Shown one piece after another: positions 18,586-28,231 of a stretch of 45,829 nt of DNA. The stretch's first letter is position 1, and the number at the start of each line of letters is the position of its first letter. The DNA comes from Chryseobacterium gleum (GTDB lineage: Bacteria; Bacteroidota; Bacteroidia; Flavobacteriales_C; GCA-002722245), in the NCBI GenBank assembly GCA_945871895.1, contig CAMBXP010000011.1:1-45829 (forward strand), read 5' to 3'. Position numbers and translations under genes: made by a program. Under the pieces are notes generated by a model, which was not told the origin of the DNA, searched no databases, and was given only the letters and a program-made list of their open reading frames with translations.

Positions 18586-19206
18586 ATGCTAAAAATTGCT
18601 GTTATATCTTCCGCCGAAATTTCTTCTACCATCGAAATTGAAATTATGAAAAAGTTATTTGAAGAGGGTTTAAATATTTTTCATTTGCGTCGACCTACTT
18701 ACGATTACGGCGGGATGAAGGATTATCTTTCTAGAATTCCTGAAGAATATCATAATAGAATTGTTATACATTCTCATCCTAGGTTGGCTTTGAAATTTAA
18801 TTTGAAAGGCATTCATATTACCTCTAAAATAAGAAAGAGTAAGTTTAAATTTTGGTATGTGAAGAGGTTTGTGTTAGCTAGAAAGAAACAATTAACTGTT
18901 TCTACTTCCTTGCATCATCTCTCTCATCTCGATAGTTTTGATCCCGTGTTTAATTATGTTTTTTTGAGTCCGATTTTCGATAGTATTTCCAAAAAAGATT
19001 ACCAAAGCGGATTCAATGAATTTACCTTAAGTAAAGGTTTGGAAAGAACCAAATATACTGTGTATGCTTTGGGCGGCGTTGAGTTAGCTAACATAAGTAA
19101 AGTGAAAGATTATGGCTTTGCAGGGGTTGCGTTAGTGGGGTCAATTTGGACTGCCGCTGATCCAATTAAGGCGTTCAAAGAAATAAAGGAAGAATGTCGA
19201 CCATAG
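18586..19206 (+). CDS. ThiE/TenI-like thiamin phosphate synthase family protein
   Basis: A TIM-barrel of the ThiE/TenI superfamily with 206 residues: IFHLRRP near residue 34, IVIHSHPRLALKF, IHITSK, STSLHHL, YVFLSPIFDSISKKDY and the phosphate loop ALGGV. Compared with the true ThiE downstream it has IHSH where ThiE has INDN, and lacks the canonical GPxxxTxTK loop. It may be the thiazole tautomerase TenI or a divergent synthase. Such a second copy is common in Bacteroidota thi operons. It begins three bases after thiC and its end overlaps thiD by 13 bases. Confidence 0.8.
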   Translation: MLKIAVISSAEISSTIEIEIMKKLFEEGLNIFHLRRPTYDYGGMKDYLSRIPEEYHNRIVIHSHPRLALKFNLKGIHITSKIRKSKFKFWYVKRFVLARKKQLTVSTSLHHLSHLDSFDPVFNYVFLSPIFDSISKKDYQSGFNEFTLSKGLERTKYTVYALGGVELANISKVKDYGFAGVALVGSIWTAADPIKAFKEIKEECRP

Positions 19207-19958
19207 CCCGCCCATACATATTATCAATCGCAGGTTTCGATCCTTCCGCTGGTGCAGGTGTGCTGGCTGATATAAAAACTTTTGAAGGTTTGCATTTGTA
19301 CGGTTTGGGCATTAGCACTGCTATTACGATTCAAACTGATGTGCAATTTTTCGATTGCCGTTGGGAGGAATTGGCTGTTGTGCAGAAACAGGTGGAAGTA
19401 TTAAGTGCTCGTTTTTCATTTCATGTAGTTAAAATTGGCATTGTTCCCTCCTTAACCTATTTAAATCAATTGTTAGATACTATTCATCAATGTATTCCAC
19501 AGGCTAAAATCGTGTGGGATCCTGTCTATGCTTCTAGCACGGGTTTTCAATTTGTAGAAGAAAATTGGAACGAAAATATTTTACAAAATGTCTTGCGCAA
19601 AATTTCTTTGCTTACTCCAAACTCAAACGAAGCAATTACCTTTGGTAAAGAAAAGGATTCAATAAATGCAGCAAAAAAGTTGAGTGCTTTTTGTGCGGTT
19701 TTGTTAAAGGGCGGACATTCAACAGATGCGCAAGCCACCGATATTTTATTTTATAATCAGCAAGAATTTTCTTTTGTACAAGAACGATTAGATGGTTTTG
19801 CTAAACATGGTTCGGGTTGTGTTTTGTCTTCGGCTATCGCCGCTTACTTGGCGAAAGGCGAAGACCTAGAGCATGCTTGTGCCAAAGCAAAAAGTTATAT
19901 TCATTCTTATTTACAAAGCTCAAACTCATTATTAGGCTATCATGTACTTGCAGAATAA
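19194..19958 (+). CDS. thiD: Hydroxymethylpyrimidine / phosphomethylpyrimidine kinase
   Basis: A ribokinase-fold kinase that phosphorylates HMP and HMP-P. Motifs are IAGFDPSAGAGVLADIKTFE at the N-terminus, WDPVYASSTG, LTPNSNEAI, LLKGGH, and the anion-hole HGSGCVLSSAIAAYLAKG. The length is 254 residues. It overlaps both neighbours (13 bases with the ThiE/TenI-like gene and 17 with thiE), so translation of the operon is tightly coupled. Confidence 0.94.
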   Translation: MSTIARPYILSIAGFDPSAGAGVLADIKTFEGLHLYGLGISTAITIQTDVQFFDCRWEELAVVQKQVEVLSARFSFHVVKIGIVPSLTYLNQLLDTIHQCIPQAKIVWDPVYASSTGFQFVEENWNENILQNVLRKISLLTPNSNEAITFGKEKDSINAAKKLSAFCAVLLKGGHSTDAQATDILFYNQQEFSFVQERLDGFAKHGSGCVLSSAIAAYLAKGEDLEHACAKAKSYIHSYLQSSNSLLGYHVLAE

Positions 19959-20589
19959 CAAAATAGCACGTTTGCAATTTATCACTTCCGATGATGCGGC
20001 TTTAAGTCATTTGGATCAAATTCGATTGGTGTTAGATAATGGAGTGCATTGGGTGCAACTAAGAGCAAAGAATTTATCGGCCACAGAATTATTGAAACTG
20101 GCCGAAGAAGCAAAAGAAATTGCAGAACAATTTAAAGCTACATTGATCATTAATGATAATCATTTGGTGGCTGCGATGGTGAATGCCGAAGGTGTGCACA
20201 TTGGTAAAGAAGATGTGGCACCCACCGATGCACGAAAATTTTTGTTACAGCAAATCATTGGCGGAACAGCCAATAATTTAGAAGATATCAAAAGAATAGT
20301 GGAGGTGGTGGATTATATTGGTTTAGGACCCATGCGATTTACTTCTACCAAGAAAAAATTAGCGCCTATTTTGGGTATAGAGGGTTACGCACTATTGCTA
20401 AAGGCTATGCCTCAGCCAAAACCAGTAATTGCTATAGGTGGCATCAGCATAGAAGACATCGTGTCGTTGATGAAAATAGGAGTGCATGGCATTGCTGTTT
20501 CAGGAGCCATTGTGAACGCTGTTAATCCTGCACAAAAAACAAAAGAATTTTTAAAAGAAATAGCTGTATATGAAGGCATCAACGCTTAA
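19942..20589 (+). CDS. thiE: Thiamin phosphate synthase ThiE
   Basis: It joins HMP-PP and thiazole phosphate to make thiamin phosphate. Active-site segments of the family are present: [56 protein letters not shown] and AIGGISIED. The glutamine, arginine, ND pair, and TSTK loop match true ThiE better than the paralogue at 18586. The HIGQxD signature reads HIGKED here. It overlaps thiG by 20 bases. Confidence 0.94.
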   Translation: MYLQNNKIARLQFITSDDAALSHLDQIRLVLDNGVHWVQLRAKNLSATELLKLAEEAKEIAEQFKATLIINDNHLVAAMVNAEGVHIGKEDVAPTDARKFLLQQIIGGTANNLEDIKRIVEVVDYIGLGPMRFTSTKKKLAPILGIEGYALLLKAMPQPKPVIAIGGISIEDIVSLMKIGVHGIAVSGAIVNAVNPAQKTKEFLKEIAVYEGINA

Positions 20590-21343
20590 AATAGGTGACA
20601 AAATTTTTCAATCGCGTTTGTTTACTGGCACTGGTAAATTTAGCAACAACGATTTGATGGAAAAGGCAATTGACATTAGTGAATCAGAGTTGGTTACAGT
20701 GGCCTTAAAAAGAGTAAATCTCGACGATAAAAACGATGATATTATAAAGCATTTGAAACATTCGCGCATTAATTTATTACCCAACACTTCTGGCGTGAGA
20801 ACCGCTAAAGAAGCTGTTTTTGCAGCGCAATTGGCGCGAGAGGCTTTAGGTACAAATTGGTTGAAGTTAGAGATTCATCCCGATCCAAGATATCTTTTGC
20901 CCGACCCCATCGAGACTTTGAAAGCCGCTGAAGAGTTAGTGAAATTGGGTTTTATTGTTTTGCCTTATGTAAATGCCGATCCCGTATTGTGTAAAAGGCT
21001 AGAGGAGGTTGGCGTTGCCGCAGTGATGCCTTTGGGTGCTGCTATAGGTAGCAATAAAGGATTGAAAACAGTAGACATGCTGCAAATTATTATTGAAGAA
21101 AGCAATGTGCCTGTTGTTGTTGATGCAGGTATTGGTGCTCCCTCTCATGCTGCGTACGCTATGGAACTGGGTGCCGATGCGGTTTTGGTTAATACAGCTA
21201 TTGCAGTGGCTCAAGATCCTGTCGCTATGGGTTATGCTTTTAAAATGGCCGTTGAGGCAGGAAGATTGGCCTATGAAGCTAAGCTGGCACCAATAAAAAA
21301 TAAAGCCGAAGCAAGCAGTCCGCTAACCGCATTTTTACAATGA
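20570..21343 (+). CDS. thiG: Thiazole synthase ThiG
   Basis: ThiG is the TIM-barrel enzyme that forms the thiazole ring from deoxyxylulose phosphate, dehydroglycine and ThiS thiocarboxylate. Motifs are [45 protein letters not shown] with the Schiff-base lysine, [29 protein letters not shown] and [11 protein letters not shown]. The 257-residue length is normal. It overlaps thiH by four bases (ATGA). Confidence 0.96.
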   Translation: MKASTLKIGDKIFQSRLFTGTGKFSNNDLMEKAIDISESELVTVALKRVNLDDKNDDIIKHLKHSRINLLPNTSGVRTAKEAVFAAQLAREALGTNWLKLEIHPDPRYLLPDPIETLKAAEELVKLGFIVLPYVNADPVLCKRLEEVGVAAVMPLGAAIGSNKGLKTVDMLQIIIEESNVPVVVDAGIGAPSHAAYAMELGADAVLVNTAIAVAQDPVAMGYAFKMAVEAGRLAYEAKLAPIKNKAEASSPLTAFLQ

Positions 21344-22461
21344 GTAATTTCTACAACATACTTTCCCAACATTCTTGGGACGACATAAAAGAAAGTATCT
21401 ACTCTAAAACTTTTGAGGAGGCGAAAGAGGCTTTGCACAAAAAAGAGTTTCGCACTTTAGAAGATTTTAAGGCTTTGATTTCACCCGCAGCAGAGCCCTT
21501 GTTGGAAGAAATGGCTCAGTTGAGCCGACAACTTACATTAAAGCGTTTTGGTAATACAGTGCAAATGTATGTGCCTTTGTATTTGTCAAATGAATGTCAG
21601 AATATTTGCACCTATTGTGGCTTTAGCTTACACAATAAAATTAAGAGAACCACTCTCGGCGATGCGCAAATAATCAAGGAATGCGAAGCTATTAAGGATT
21701 TGGGTTATGACCATGTTTTGCTTGTTACAGGTGAAGCAAATAAAACAGTAGGAGTGGAGTATTTACAGCATGCGATTCGTTTGGTAAAACCTTATTTTGC
21801 TAACATTTCGATAGAGGTTCAACCTTTAGAACAAAATGAATATGAATTGCTTATTGCAGAGGGTTTGTACGCAGTGTTGGTGTATCAAGAAACGTATCAC
21901 GAAGAAGAATATAAAACGCATCATACCAAAGGAAGAAAATCTAACTATGAGTATCGCATAGATACACCAGAAAGATTAGGAAGAGCAGGTATTCATAAAA
22001 TTGGATTAGGTTGTTTAATTGGTTTAGAAGATTGGCGCACTGATTCTTTTTATACCGCTATGCATTTAGATTATTTAGAAAAGAAATATTGGCAAACGCG
22101 TTACTCTATTTCATTTCCAAGATTGCGACCTGCCGAAGGTATCTTAGAGCCTAAATCGGTAATGAGTGATAAGCAATTGGTGCAGTTGATTTGTGCTTAT
22201 CGTATTTTTAAGGAAGATGTAGAATTGTCTATTTCTACTCGTGAGAATGCATCGTTCAGAAATAATATTTTTCGCTTAGGCATCACATCAATGAGTGCTG
22301 GTTCAAAAACAAATCCGGGCGGCTATGCTGTTTTTCCCGAGAAGGAAAGTTTAGAGCAATTTGAAATTGACGATAAGCGTTCGGCCAAAGAAATTGCCGA
22401 AATGCTAAAACAAAACGGCTACGAGGCGGTGTGGAAAGATTGGGATAAAGCATTGATGTAG
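21340..22461 (+). CDS. thiH: 2-iminoacetate synthase ThiH (tyrosine lyase)
   Basis: A radical SAM enzyme that cleaves tyrosine to dehydroglycine, the anaerobic glycine-imine source for ThiG. The cluster motif CxxxCxxC is C86, C90, C93 in [11 protein letters not shown]. Also [38 protein letters not shown] and [19 protein letters not shown] [19 protein letters not shown]. Use of ThiH rather than ThiO suggests low-oxygen capacity. It is the last gene of the operon; an AT-rich hairpin follows. Confidence 0.96.
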   Translation: MSNFYNILSQHSWDDIKESIYSKTFEEAKEALHKKEFRTLEDFKALISPAAEPLLEEMAQLSRQLTLKRFGNTVQMYVPLYLSNECQNICTYCGFSLHNKIKRTTLGDAQIIKECEAIKDLGYDHVLLVTGEANKTVGVEYLQHAIRLVKPYFANISIEVQPLEQNEYELLIAEGLYAVLVYQETYHEEEYKTHHTKGRKSNYEYRIDTPERLGRAGIHKIGLGCLIGLEDWRTDSFYTAMHLDYLEKKYWQTRYSISFPRLRPAEGILEPKSVMSDKQLVQLICAYRIFKEDVELSISTRENASFRNNIFRLGITSMSAGSKTNPGGYAVFPEKESLEQFEIDDKRSAKEIAEMLKQNGYEAVWKDWDKALM

Positions 22462-22493
22462 CATGAGTTTACAAATTATTAACATTGCGCACT

Positions 22494-22521
22494 GAAAACA
22501 TTTTTTAAATAAAATGTTTTC
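22494..22521 (+). terminator. Hairpin after the thiamin operon
   Basis: GAAAACATTTT (22494-22504) pairs perfectly with AAAATGTTTTC (22511-22521) around a six-base loop. It is AT-rich with only a short T tail, so this is a weak or atypical terminator. It overlaps the expected -33 region of the next gene. Confidence 0.5.
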
Positions 22522-22536
22522 TTGAAGGCAACCTTT

Positions 22537-22544
22537 TATCTTTG
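22537..22544 (+). promoter_or_regulatory. -7 box of the 22573 gene
   Basis: TATCTTTG is a perfect TAnnTTTG, 28 bases before ATG 22573. It falls inside the longer frame that opens at 22522, so that longer start cannot be used. Confidence 0.6.
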
Positions 22545-22572
22545 TGGCCGTCTTTCTGTAAAATTTAATTTT

Positions 22573-22767
22573 ATGGTGATTGAAACCAGCGAACAACATG
22601 TGAATGCTTTAGAAGCCGTTAAAAAATGGTGGATGCGTGAAGATTATTCTTTAGAGAGTATGAGCGAAATAGATGGGGTAATAAGAGCTATTGAAGCGTA
22701 CTCAGGAATGCCGCTGCCAGCCAGAAGTTTTATTATGGCTAAAGTTTTTTTTAAACAATCGGCTTAA
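22573..22767 (+). CDS. Small unknown protein (64 aa)
   Basis: I do not recognise it. MVIETSEQHVNALEAVKKWW begins a charged, largely helical 64-residue cytoplasmic protein without signal or membrane segment. The start is set by the promoter box at 22537. Its stop codon overlaps the stop of the convergent 22764 gene by four bases. Codon use resembles neighbouring genes, which supports its being real. Confidence 0.6.
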   Translation: MVIETSEQHVNALEAVKKWWMREDYSLESMSEIDGVIRAIEAYSGMPLPARSFIMAKVFFKQSA

Positions 22768-23000
22768 TTGTTTTTTAATCCGTTTTGAAAACGTTTAAAT
22801 GCTTGCAAATCCTCTTCTCTTACTCCTCCAGGTTTTACACCTGGATTCAACAAGATAAAAATAAGGTTATTCAAATCTTCCGATAAGCGACGGTTCTTTT
22901 TCGCTCGAGCGTTATCGTTTTCTTCGTATAATTTTGGAAGTATTTCTTGAGTGCTTTTGCCCTCCAATTCAAGCATTAATTTTTTTATACTCTCAGTCAT
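22764..23000 (-). CDS. Small unknown protein (78 aa)
   Basis: There is no family I recognise. The protein is highly charged and helical: MTESIKKLMLELEGKS at the start, YEENDNARAKKNRRLSEDLNN in the middle, then a PGVKPGGVREED turn and a short C-terminal helix. No signal peptide. It converges with the 22573 gene. The ATG at 23000 is preceded by an A-rich region. Confidence 0.55.
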   Translation of the reverse strand: MTESIKKLMLELEGKSTQEILPKLYEENDNARAKKNRRLSEDLNNLIFILLNPGVKPGGVREEDLQAFKRFQNGLKNN

Positions 23001-23053
23001 TGGTTGCGGTTTGGTCGCCCTAAAGTAAAAAATAATTAATTAATAAGTTATAG

Positions 23054-23623
23054 TTATTTGCTCGAAGTAGCCCCAGTTGTTAAGCCCAATTGCACCGCGT
23101 AGCGCTGGCATTTGATAATCATTAGATTACCTGCCTGCGTAAAGCCTAAATCATCGGCTTTTTGCAAATCTTTACAAGCGTCTAAAGTGTACATAAATCG
23201 TGCTTTTGAGATGGCTCTGTTGTAATAGGCAACCGATTGATTAGGATCTAATTTAATTGCTTTGTTATAGTCTTTAATCGCTTCTGCATGTATGCCAAGT
23301 TCTGCCATATACGTTCCTCTATTCACATACGCGCCAACATTACTAGAATCAAGGGCGATTTGCTCACTAAAAAATTGAATGGCTTGTTTGTGTTTTGCTC
23401 TTTCTTTTTCGCTCATTTCGGGATTAAGCAGTCTTTCGAGTTTTTCTGCATCGTAAGTTACTTTGGTGTCGGGCATGGCGCTCCTGGTGGTGTCTGATTT
23501 GCTTATGACTACAGCCTTTTTGGTAGTATCTTGATTGTAGGGAAGGTTTTCACGAATTCTGGTTTGCGCTTGAAGAGCAATACCGCAGAGTAAGAAAAGT
23601 GCAAAAGAGAATAAGGTTTTCAC
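23054..23623 (-). CDS. Secreted tetratricopeptide-repeat protein
   Basis: GTG start; signal peptide MKTLFSFALFLLCGIALQAQ, then a Ser/Thr-rich linker and TPR units from about residue 75: NVGAYVNRGTYMAELGIHAEAIKDYNKAIKLDP-type helices followed by SVAYYNRAISKARF. The end reads CKDLQKADDLGF with a pair of cysteines (ACKD and IIKCQRYA) that could form a disulfide in the periplasm. It is a clear paralogue of the TPR gene at 28228, sharing the NRG, AIKDY, T-x-D-x-CKD and CxRYA positions. Role unknown. Confidence 0.8.
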   Translation of the reverse strand: MKTLFSFALFLLCGIALQAQTRIRENLPYNQDTTKKAVVISKSDTTRSAMPDTKVTYDAEKLERLLNPEMSEKERAKHKQAIQFFSEQIALDSSNVGAYVNRGTYMAELGIHAEAIKDYNKAIKLDPNQSVAYYNRAISKARFMYTLDACKDLQKADDLGFTQAGNLMIIKCQRYAVQLGLTTGATSSK

Positions 23624-23686
23624 GTGGCTGAAAATTTAAAAGTATTTATCGTTCCTACGTGCATTTCGGCAATAGGTTGCGCTAGT

Positions 23687-25786
23687 TTATTTTATTATTT
23701 TGATGCATTGTGTTTCGTTGCCCGATTGTATTTGAAGGTAGTACACTCCACTAGGAAGTTGAGCAACAATGTTTTCTAAATTTACAGTGTTTTGTTTTGT
23801 GTTTTTTAATTGGATGGAGTTGCGTGCTTGTTTACCTAGCGCATCTGCAACTGTAATGACAAAGTTGTTGGGCTCAGCAGAATTTATTTCTAAAACAGAG
23901 GAAGCATCTATTGGGTTTGGATAAACAGTTACTTTAAATGGATTTGCTGGAGATTCTGTAATTCCTAATGCACCATGATAAATAGTAATATTATCTAAGT
24001 AAAGTTTATTGCCTCCTTTGGCATTCATGGCAAACATAATTTTCAAATGTGCATTGCCTGCGTAGGCGCTTATGTCGATGTTTGAGCCCGACCATTCTGA
24101 GATACCTGGAATAAAATCGGCGGTAGTTGCTCCTTTGGTGATCAATTGTGTGTAGTTTATATTTTTTTTGAGGGTCCAATTTTCCCCGCAATCTCCCGAA
24201 GTGTAAATTCTTAGTAAGTCGTAATTGCTTGCTCTTTGCTGAGCATAGGCAAAATTAAAATCTAGATAAACCGAATCGCTTTGTGAGGATAAGTCGATAT
24301 TCGGACTCACCAGATAATGCCACATTTCGCTGATGTCGTAACCCGATTCAGTATGAAGGTCGAGCACTAATGAGGCACTTCCACTTTTTTTGGTAACTGT
24401 TGTGCGCTGAAACTTAGTAATGTTGCCTGGGGATATTATTGTCCAATCGTTGTTACCTCCATTATTATCTGGAAATCCGCTGTATTCAAATCCTTCAAAA
24501 TAGGGATGAGATGTGTTATTCGTGTTATCCAATACTTTGATATAGTCACTTTTCACCACAGAGTCGCTTCCATTACCATTACTTATTTTTAGTTTAACAT
24601 CGTATGTTCCTGCTGCAGCATAGGTAACATATGGTTTTGCTAAGTTTGAATTTGCAGGTGTTCCCCCCTCAAAAGTCCATTCATAAATTCTATTCGAAGT
24701 CAAGCTATCGTTGTAAGATAGATCGTCGAATGAAATCGTTCTTCCAGCGCAGAAAAAAGTAGAATCGTTGTGTGCTTCAAAGACAGGTTTCGGCGAGCAT
24801 TCGTAAACTATGTGATTGTTTTCGGTGCCGGTGGCTATTAAATTACCATTGGATGATAGGCTTGATCTATATGCAGTTGCTGATGCTGCTGCGTTTTGCA
24901 TGGAAATAGCCTGACCTTGAGTGAACATGTTACTACATGTACTATAATCCATAAAATTTTGTACGTTCTCTAATCCAGAGCATAAATTCTGAGATAGGCT
25001 ACAAGTTCCGTTAGAACCTTTGGTAGGAGGGGTGTCATTAATGCCATCGTCACCACAATTCGAGCCAATTTCGTTCCATCCCCAAGGATGTAAAAGTCCT
25101 AAAAAATGGCCTGTTTCATGAGTTAATGTATGTATCGCTGCAGGCACTCCGTAGGAGGTTCCAATGCTTCCAAATTGTCGATTGATTAAGATGGTGCCGT
25201 GGTCGTTTTGTGCTACAGGCTGAGTAGGTAAATAGCTATAGCCGCCAATAGAAGAGCCCCCCGATTCAAGGTAGTTTACTACCCAAACATTGTAATATTT
25301 TTTAGTATCCCAAACAATTAAATCTTTAATTGGCTCACCACTGCCACCATTAGTTAAATAGGAAAAAGTACGCGTAATCCCTTTGGTGCATTTGCCATTT
25401 GGGTCGATGGTGGCCAATCTAAATTCGAAGCGTGCATCTACAGCGATACTTTTAAATGCACTAACAATAGAACTAGTGTCGGCATTTAGTTTTCTAAAAT
25501 CTTCATTTAATATTTCAATGGCATCATATACTTGAGCGTCGGAAATGTTAGAAATTCCTCCATCGTGAACAACATGCACTACTACTGGTATGATAAAGAG
25601 CGGACTGGCCCCACCCAAAACTTCAGTTGAAGTTTGTAGTTGCGACATCTTCGCTATGTTCTTCTCTATCATAGCCTTTTTCGCTGGGTCGCTCATCATT
25701 TCTTCTAACAAATGGTCGAAGCCACAGTTTTGTGCTTTTCCTATGATGCTCAACAATAGGAATAAACTGACAAGTTTTTTTTTCAT
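23687..25786 (-). CDS. Secreted M43-type (pappalysin-like) zinc metalloprotease with PKD and T9SS domains
   Basis: Domain order: signal peptide (MKKKLVSLFLLLSIIGKAQ), a propeptide-like segment, and the catalytic domain with HETGHFLGLLH at residues 223-233 (HExxHxxGxxH, three zinc ligands and the catalytic Glu). The met-turn NFMDYSTCSNMFT and paired cysteines follow, as in M43B. Next is a PKD-like domain (YEWTFEGGTPANS, AAGTYDVKLKISNGNGSDS), then a jelly-roll-like region. The C-terminal T9SS sorting domain has VTVYPNP, LPSGVYYLQIQSGN and KIIK. The 699-residue protein should be exported by T9SS and digest extracellular protein. Confidence 0.92.
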   Translation of the reverse strand: MKKKLVSLFLLLSIIGKAQNCGFDHLLEEMMSDPAKKAMIEKNIAKMSQLQTSTEVLGGASPLFIIPVVVHVVHDGGISNISDAQVYDAIEILNEDFRKLNADTSSIVSAFKSIAVDARFEFRLATIDPNGKCTKGITRTFSYLTNGGSGEPIKDLIVWDTKKYYNVWVVNYLESGGSSIGGYSYLPTQPVAQNDHGTILINRQFGSIGTSYGVPAAIHTLTHETGHFLGLLHPWGWNEIGSNCGDDGINDTPPTKGSNGTCSLSQNLCSGLENVQNFMDYSTCSNMFTQGQAISMQNAAASATAYRSSLSSNGNLIATGTENNHIVYECSPKPVFEAHNDSTFFCAGRTISFDDLSYNDSLTSNRIYEWTFEGGTPANSNLAKPYVTYAAAGTYDVKLKISNGNGSDSVVKSDYIKVLDNTNNTSHPYFEGFEYSGFPDNNGGNNDWTIISPGNITKFQRTTVTKKSGSASLVLDLHTESGYDISEMWHYLVSPNIDLSSQSDSVYLDFNFAYAQQRASNYDLLRIYTSGDCGENWTLKKNINYTQLITKGATTADFIPGISEWSGSNIDISAYAGNAHLKIMFAMNAKGGNKLYLDNITIYHGALGITESPANPFKVTVYPNPIDASSVLEINSAEPNNFVITVADALGKQARNSIQLKNTKQNTVNLENIVAQLPSGVYYLQIQSGNETQCIKIIK

Positions 25787-25825
25787 GCTGTATATATCTT
25801 ATTTAAAAGTAAGCATCGCGCGCTT

Positions 25826-26410
25826 TCAGTCAAAATTAAAATTACGTGATAATTCAAGTAATTCAGGAAAAAGCAAGCTGAAATCTTTTTCAATTGCTGT
25901 ATAATGTTCTTTTAGCACTTCGCACGCTTTGTCTAAATTCGATTCAAATCGAGTTCTTTTCGACATTTGTGTGAGAATGATATTTATACCATCAACTGTT
26001 TTGTACATGCTTAACCAATCGTTTTTTATTAAATGATGAATAAGTACTTGGGCTCTTTCGGGAAGTAATTGATTGTACTTTTGCAAGGCGGCGTAAAAGT
26101 TTTTGCTAAAAGTGTCTAGTGGGTTGTTGGGAAAATATTTTTCAAAATGTACAGCCAAAAAGTGATCAAAAAACACGTCAGTAGCTACAGGAGCGTGCTT
26201 ACTCAGTGTTGTGCGTGAGAGCTGCGTGGTGTGGATAAACGACGGGTGCTTATCTGTAAATGTATCTATGGCGTGATGCAGTCTAACGCCCTGCATCATT
26301 TTCTTGCTCAGTATATTGCGTTCTTTGGGTAAAATAGTGTCGGCAATAAAGTTGCCTATGGCCAACTCTTGGTCGTTTCCTGATAACGCTATGTGAGCTA
26401 AGAAATTCAA
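25826..26410 (-). CDS. Acyl carrier protein phosphodiesterase-like protein (AcpH / DUF479)
   Basis: The N-terminus NFLAHIALSG, GNFIADTI, GVRLHHAIDTFTDKHPSF and DVFFDHFLAVHFEKYF match the ACP phosphodiesterase family, an all-helical HD-related metal enzyme that removes phosphopantetheine from acyl carrier protein. The conserved His/Asp residues are all present. The start codon is a TTG at 26410, since the family begins M-NFLAHI and no in-frame ATG lies upstream. It may act outside ACP metabolism in Bacteroidota. Confidence 0.85.
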   Translation of the reverse strand: MNFLAHIALSGNDQELAIGNFIADTILPKERNILSKKMMQGVRLHHAIDTFTDKHPSFIHTTQLSRTTLSKHAPVATDVFFDHFLAVHFEKYFPNNPLDTFSKNFYAALQKYNQLLPERAQVLIHHLIKNDWLSMYKTVDGINIILTQMSKRTRFESNLDKACEVLKEHYTAIEKDFSLLFPELLELSRNFNFD

Positions 26411-26554
26411 GGGTTCTAATATAATAATTGATTTGTGGTTTATTCGTGTTTCCTAATGGTAAAATTAATGTGAAAAAAACTTGAGTCGGTACAATTATAT
26501 TTTTATTTTAGTACAGAGGGAAAACTTGAGATTTAATTTAACCTAGTATTAATC

Positions 26555-26977
26555 ATGAAAGGGAAGAGCGTGAATACGCATTTATTCATTGAGGCGACAG
26601 AACAAACTCCAAGAGTTGTGTTTAATCTTACTGAAGGGCAACTTGCGATTACAGGAAAATCTTTACCCGAAAGTGGCGAACAATTTTATCAGCCTATTTT
26701 AGATTGGTTAGACGATGCGGTGAACTCTAACACAGAGAAAGTGAAAATGCATATTGCTTTAGATCAAATGAATATCTCTTCTTCTAAAATGATTCTTTTC
26801 ATTTTATATAAACTCAAAAAATTAAAAGAAGCTGGCAAAACGGTTTCTGTTTGGTGGTACCATGCCGAAGAAGATTCAGATATGCGGGAGGTAGGCGAAG
26901 ATTACGAGTTTATGGTGGATATTCCTTTTCGTTTCAAAAGCGGAAAAATCGAAGGCAGCGAATTATTAGTTGCTTAG
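26555..26977 (+). CDS. SiaC-family regulatory phosphoprotein (DUF1987)
   Basis: A 140-residue STAS-like protein with the DUF1987 landmarks TPRVVFNLTEGQLAITGKSLPES-type N-terminus, a FYQPILDWLDD helix and the MNISSSKMIL loop. In Pseudomonas SiaC is phosphorylated on a threonine in this loop by SiaB and dephosphorylated by SiaA, controlling a diguanylate cyclase. Here the phosphoacceptor position lies in a run of three serines. No siaA or siaB gene is in the window. OmpH and DUF4924 genes follow at short spacing. Confidence 0.83.
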   Translation: MKGKSVNTHLFIEATEQTPRVVFNLTEGQLAITGKSLPESGEQFYQPILDWLDDAVNSNTEKVKMHIALDQMNISSSKMILFILYKLKKLKEAGKTVSVWWYHAEEDSDMREVGEDYEFMVDIPFRFKSGKIEGSELLVA

Positions 26978-27044
26978 TACATCCTTTTAATTCTTACTTA
27001 TTATATTAGCGCTTCAAAATTGAAGTGTAATAAATCTATTGTAT

Positions 27045-27659
27045 ATGTTAAAGAAAGTAATTATTGGTTTGCAATTGGTGATTTTGTTGGTGATGGGTTT
27101 TTTGTTGTACAAAGTTTACCAGCCTGTAGAGCCAGCAAAATATGTTTTTGACGATAAAGGAAAGCAAGTTTCTAAAGTGACCGATAGCGATATTATTGTG
27201 TATTACGATTACGATAGCTTGATGAAGAAAAGTAATTTTATCGATAGTATACAAAAGCAATTGCAATTGAGCGAACAAAGATATCAGAAGTCGCTAGAAG
27301 CAGCGAAAAACGATTACATGAATTGGATGAATCAAATGCAAGGAAAAATTGCGCGCAAAGAAATTACGGTGGTAGAACAACAGCAAGTGGAGCAGCAAGA
27401 TTACGACAAGCAAATGTATTTGCAACAGTTGCAAGCAACAGCACAAAATGATATGGCGGTTAAAGGCGATAAGTCTATGAAATTAATCAACGATGCCATT
27501 CTTAAAACAGTTAAAGAATTGAACGTTCGCAAAAACATCAAATTTGTTTTGGCTTATGGTGGTGCTTCTCAAATTGTAATGCCTACTCAAAGTTCCTTGA
27601 ACGTTACTAGCGATATGGTGGAAATCATCAATAACCTTTACAAAACAAAAAGAAAATAG
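27045..27659 (+). CDS. OmpH/Skp-family periplasmic chaperone-like protein
   Basis: ATG 27045 gives MLKKVIIGLQLVILLVMGFLLYKVY, an uncleaved signal anchor. The TTG at 27039 adds only two residues. The rest is the OmpH/Skp pattern: a small beta part with IIVYYDYDSLMKKS, a long Gln/Lys-rich coiled coil (about 75-150, with QQQVEQQDYDKQMYLQQLQ), and the returning strand FVLAYGGASQIVMP. Skp-like proteins hold outer-membrane proteins during transit. It ends with a one-base overlap on the next gene. Confidence 0.82.
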   Translation: MLKKVIIGLQLVILLVMGFLLYKVYQPVEPAKYVFDDKGKQVSKVTDSDIIVYYDYDSLMKKSNFIDSIQKQLQLSEQRYQKSLEAAKNDYMNWMNQMQGKIARKEITVVEQQQVEQQDYDKQMYLQQLQATAQNDMAVKGDKSMKLINDAILKTVKELNVRKNIKFVLAYGGASQIVMPTQSSLNVTSDMVEIINNLYKTKRK

Positions 27660-28231
27660 TGTTTATCTCTCAAGAAAAATTAAAAAGCAACATCGCTGAA
27701 TACATCCTCTATATGTGGCATGTAGAAGATGTTGTGCGCGCTTGTGCTTTCGATTTAAATAAGATTGAAGAGAATATTATTCAGCAAGCTGGCATTTCAG
27801 ATGTGCAACAAATTCAATTGAGAAACTGGTACAAAGGCATTGTTGATGAGATGAAACGTGCTAAATTGTTGCAGCGCGGTCACCTGCAAGAAGTAGAAGA
27901 AAAGATGGCTGAATTGCATTTGTTGCATACCACTTTGCTAGCGGTTTTGAAAGACAAAGAATACATCGCTTTGTTCGATCATGCCAAGCCAGAAATAGAA
28001 GAACTGAAGAAAAAATCGGAGGTAAAAGTCGATGATCATCTTTCAGCCGAAAAAAAATCGCGCATCGTTAAAAATGACATAGAAGCTTGCTTTAATGGCT
28101 TGTATGGTTTGTGGATGTTGCGTCTTCAAAAAAAAGAAATAAGCGCAGAAACTTCTGCCGCACTTAATAAAATTTCAAAATTAATTTCTTATCTTACTCG
28201 CAACTATCACACAATGATGACGGGTTTATGA
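27659..28231 (+). CDS. DUF4924 family protein
   Basis: GTG start overlapping the previous stop by one base. The start FISQEKLKSNIAEYILYMWHVEDVVRA and the all-helical 190 residues match the Bacteroidota family DUF4924, of unknown function. No signal peptide. The end overlaps the TPR gene by four bases (ATGA), so OmpH-like, DUF4924 and TPR genes form a translationally coupled set. Confidence 0.78.
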   Translation: MFISQEKLKSNIAEYILYMWHVEDVVRACAFDLNKIEENIIQQAGISDVQQIQLRNWYKGIVDEMKRAKLLQRGHLQEVEEKMAELHLLHTTLLAVLKDKEYIALFDHAKPEIEELKKKSEVKVDDHLSAEKKSRIVKNDIEACFNGLYGLWMLRLQKKEISAETSAALNKISKLISYLTRNYHTMMTGL

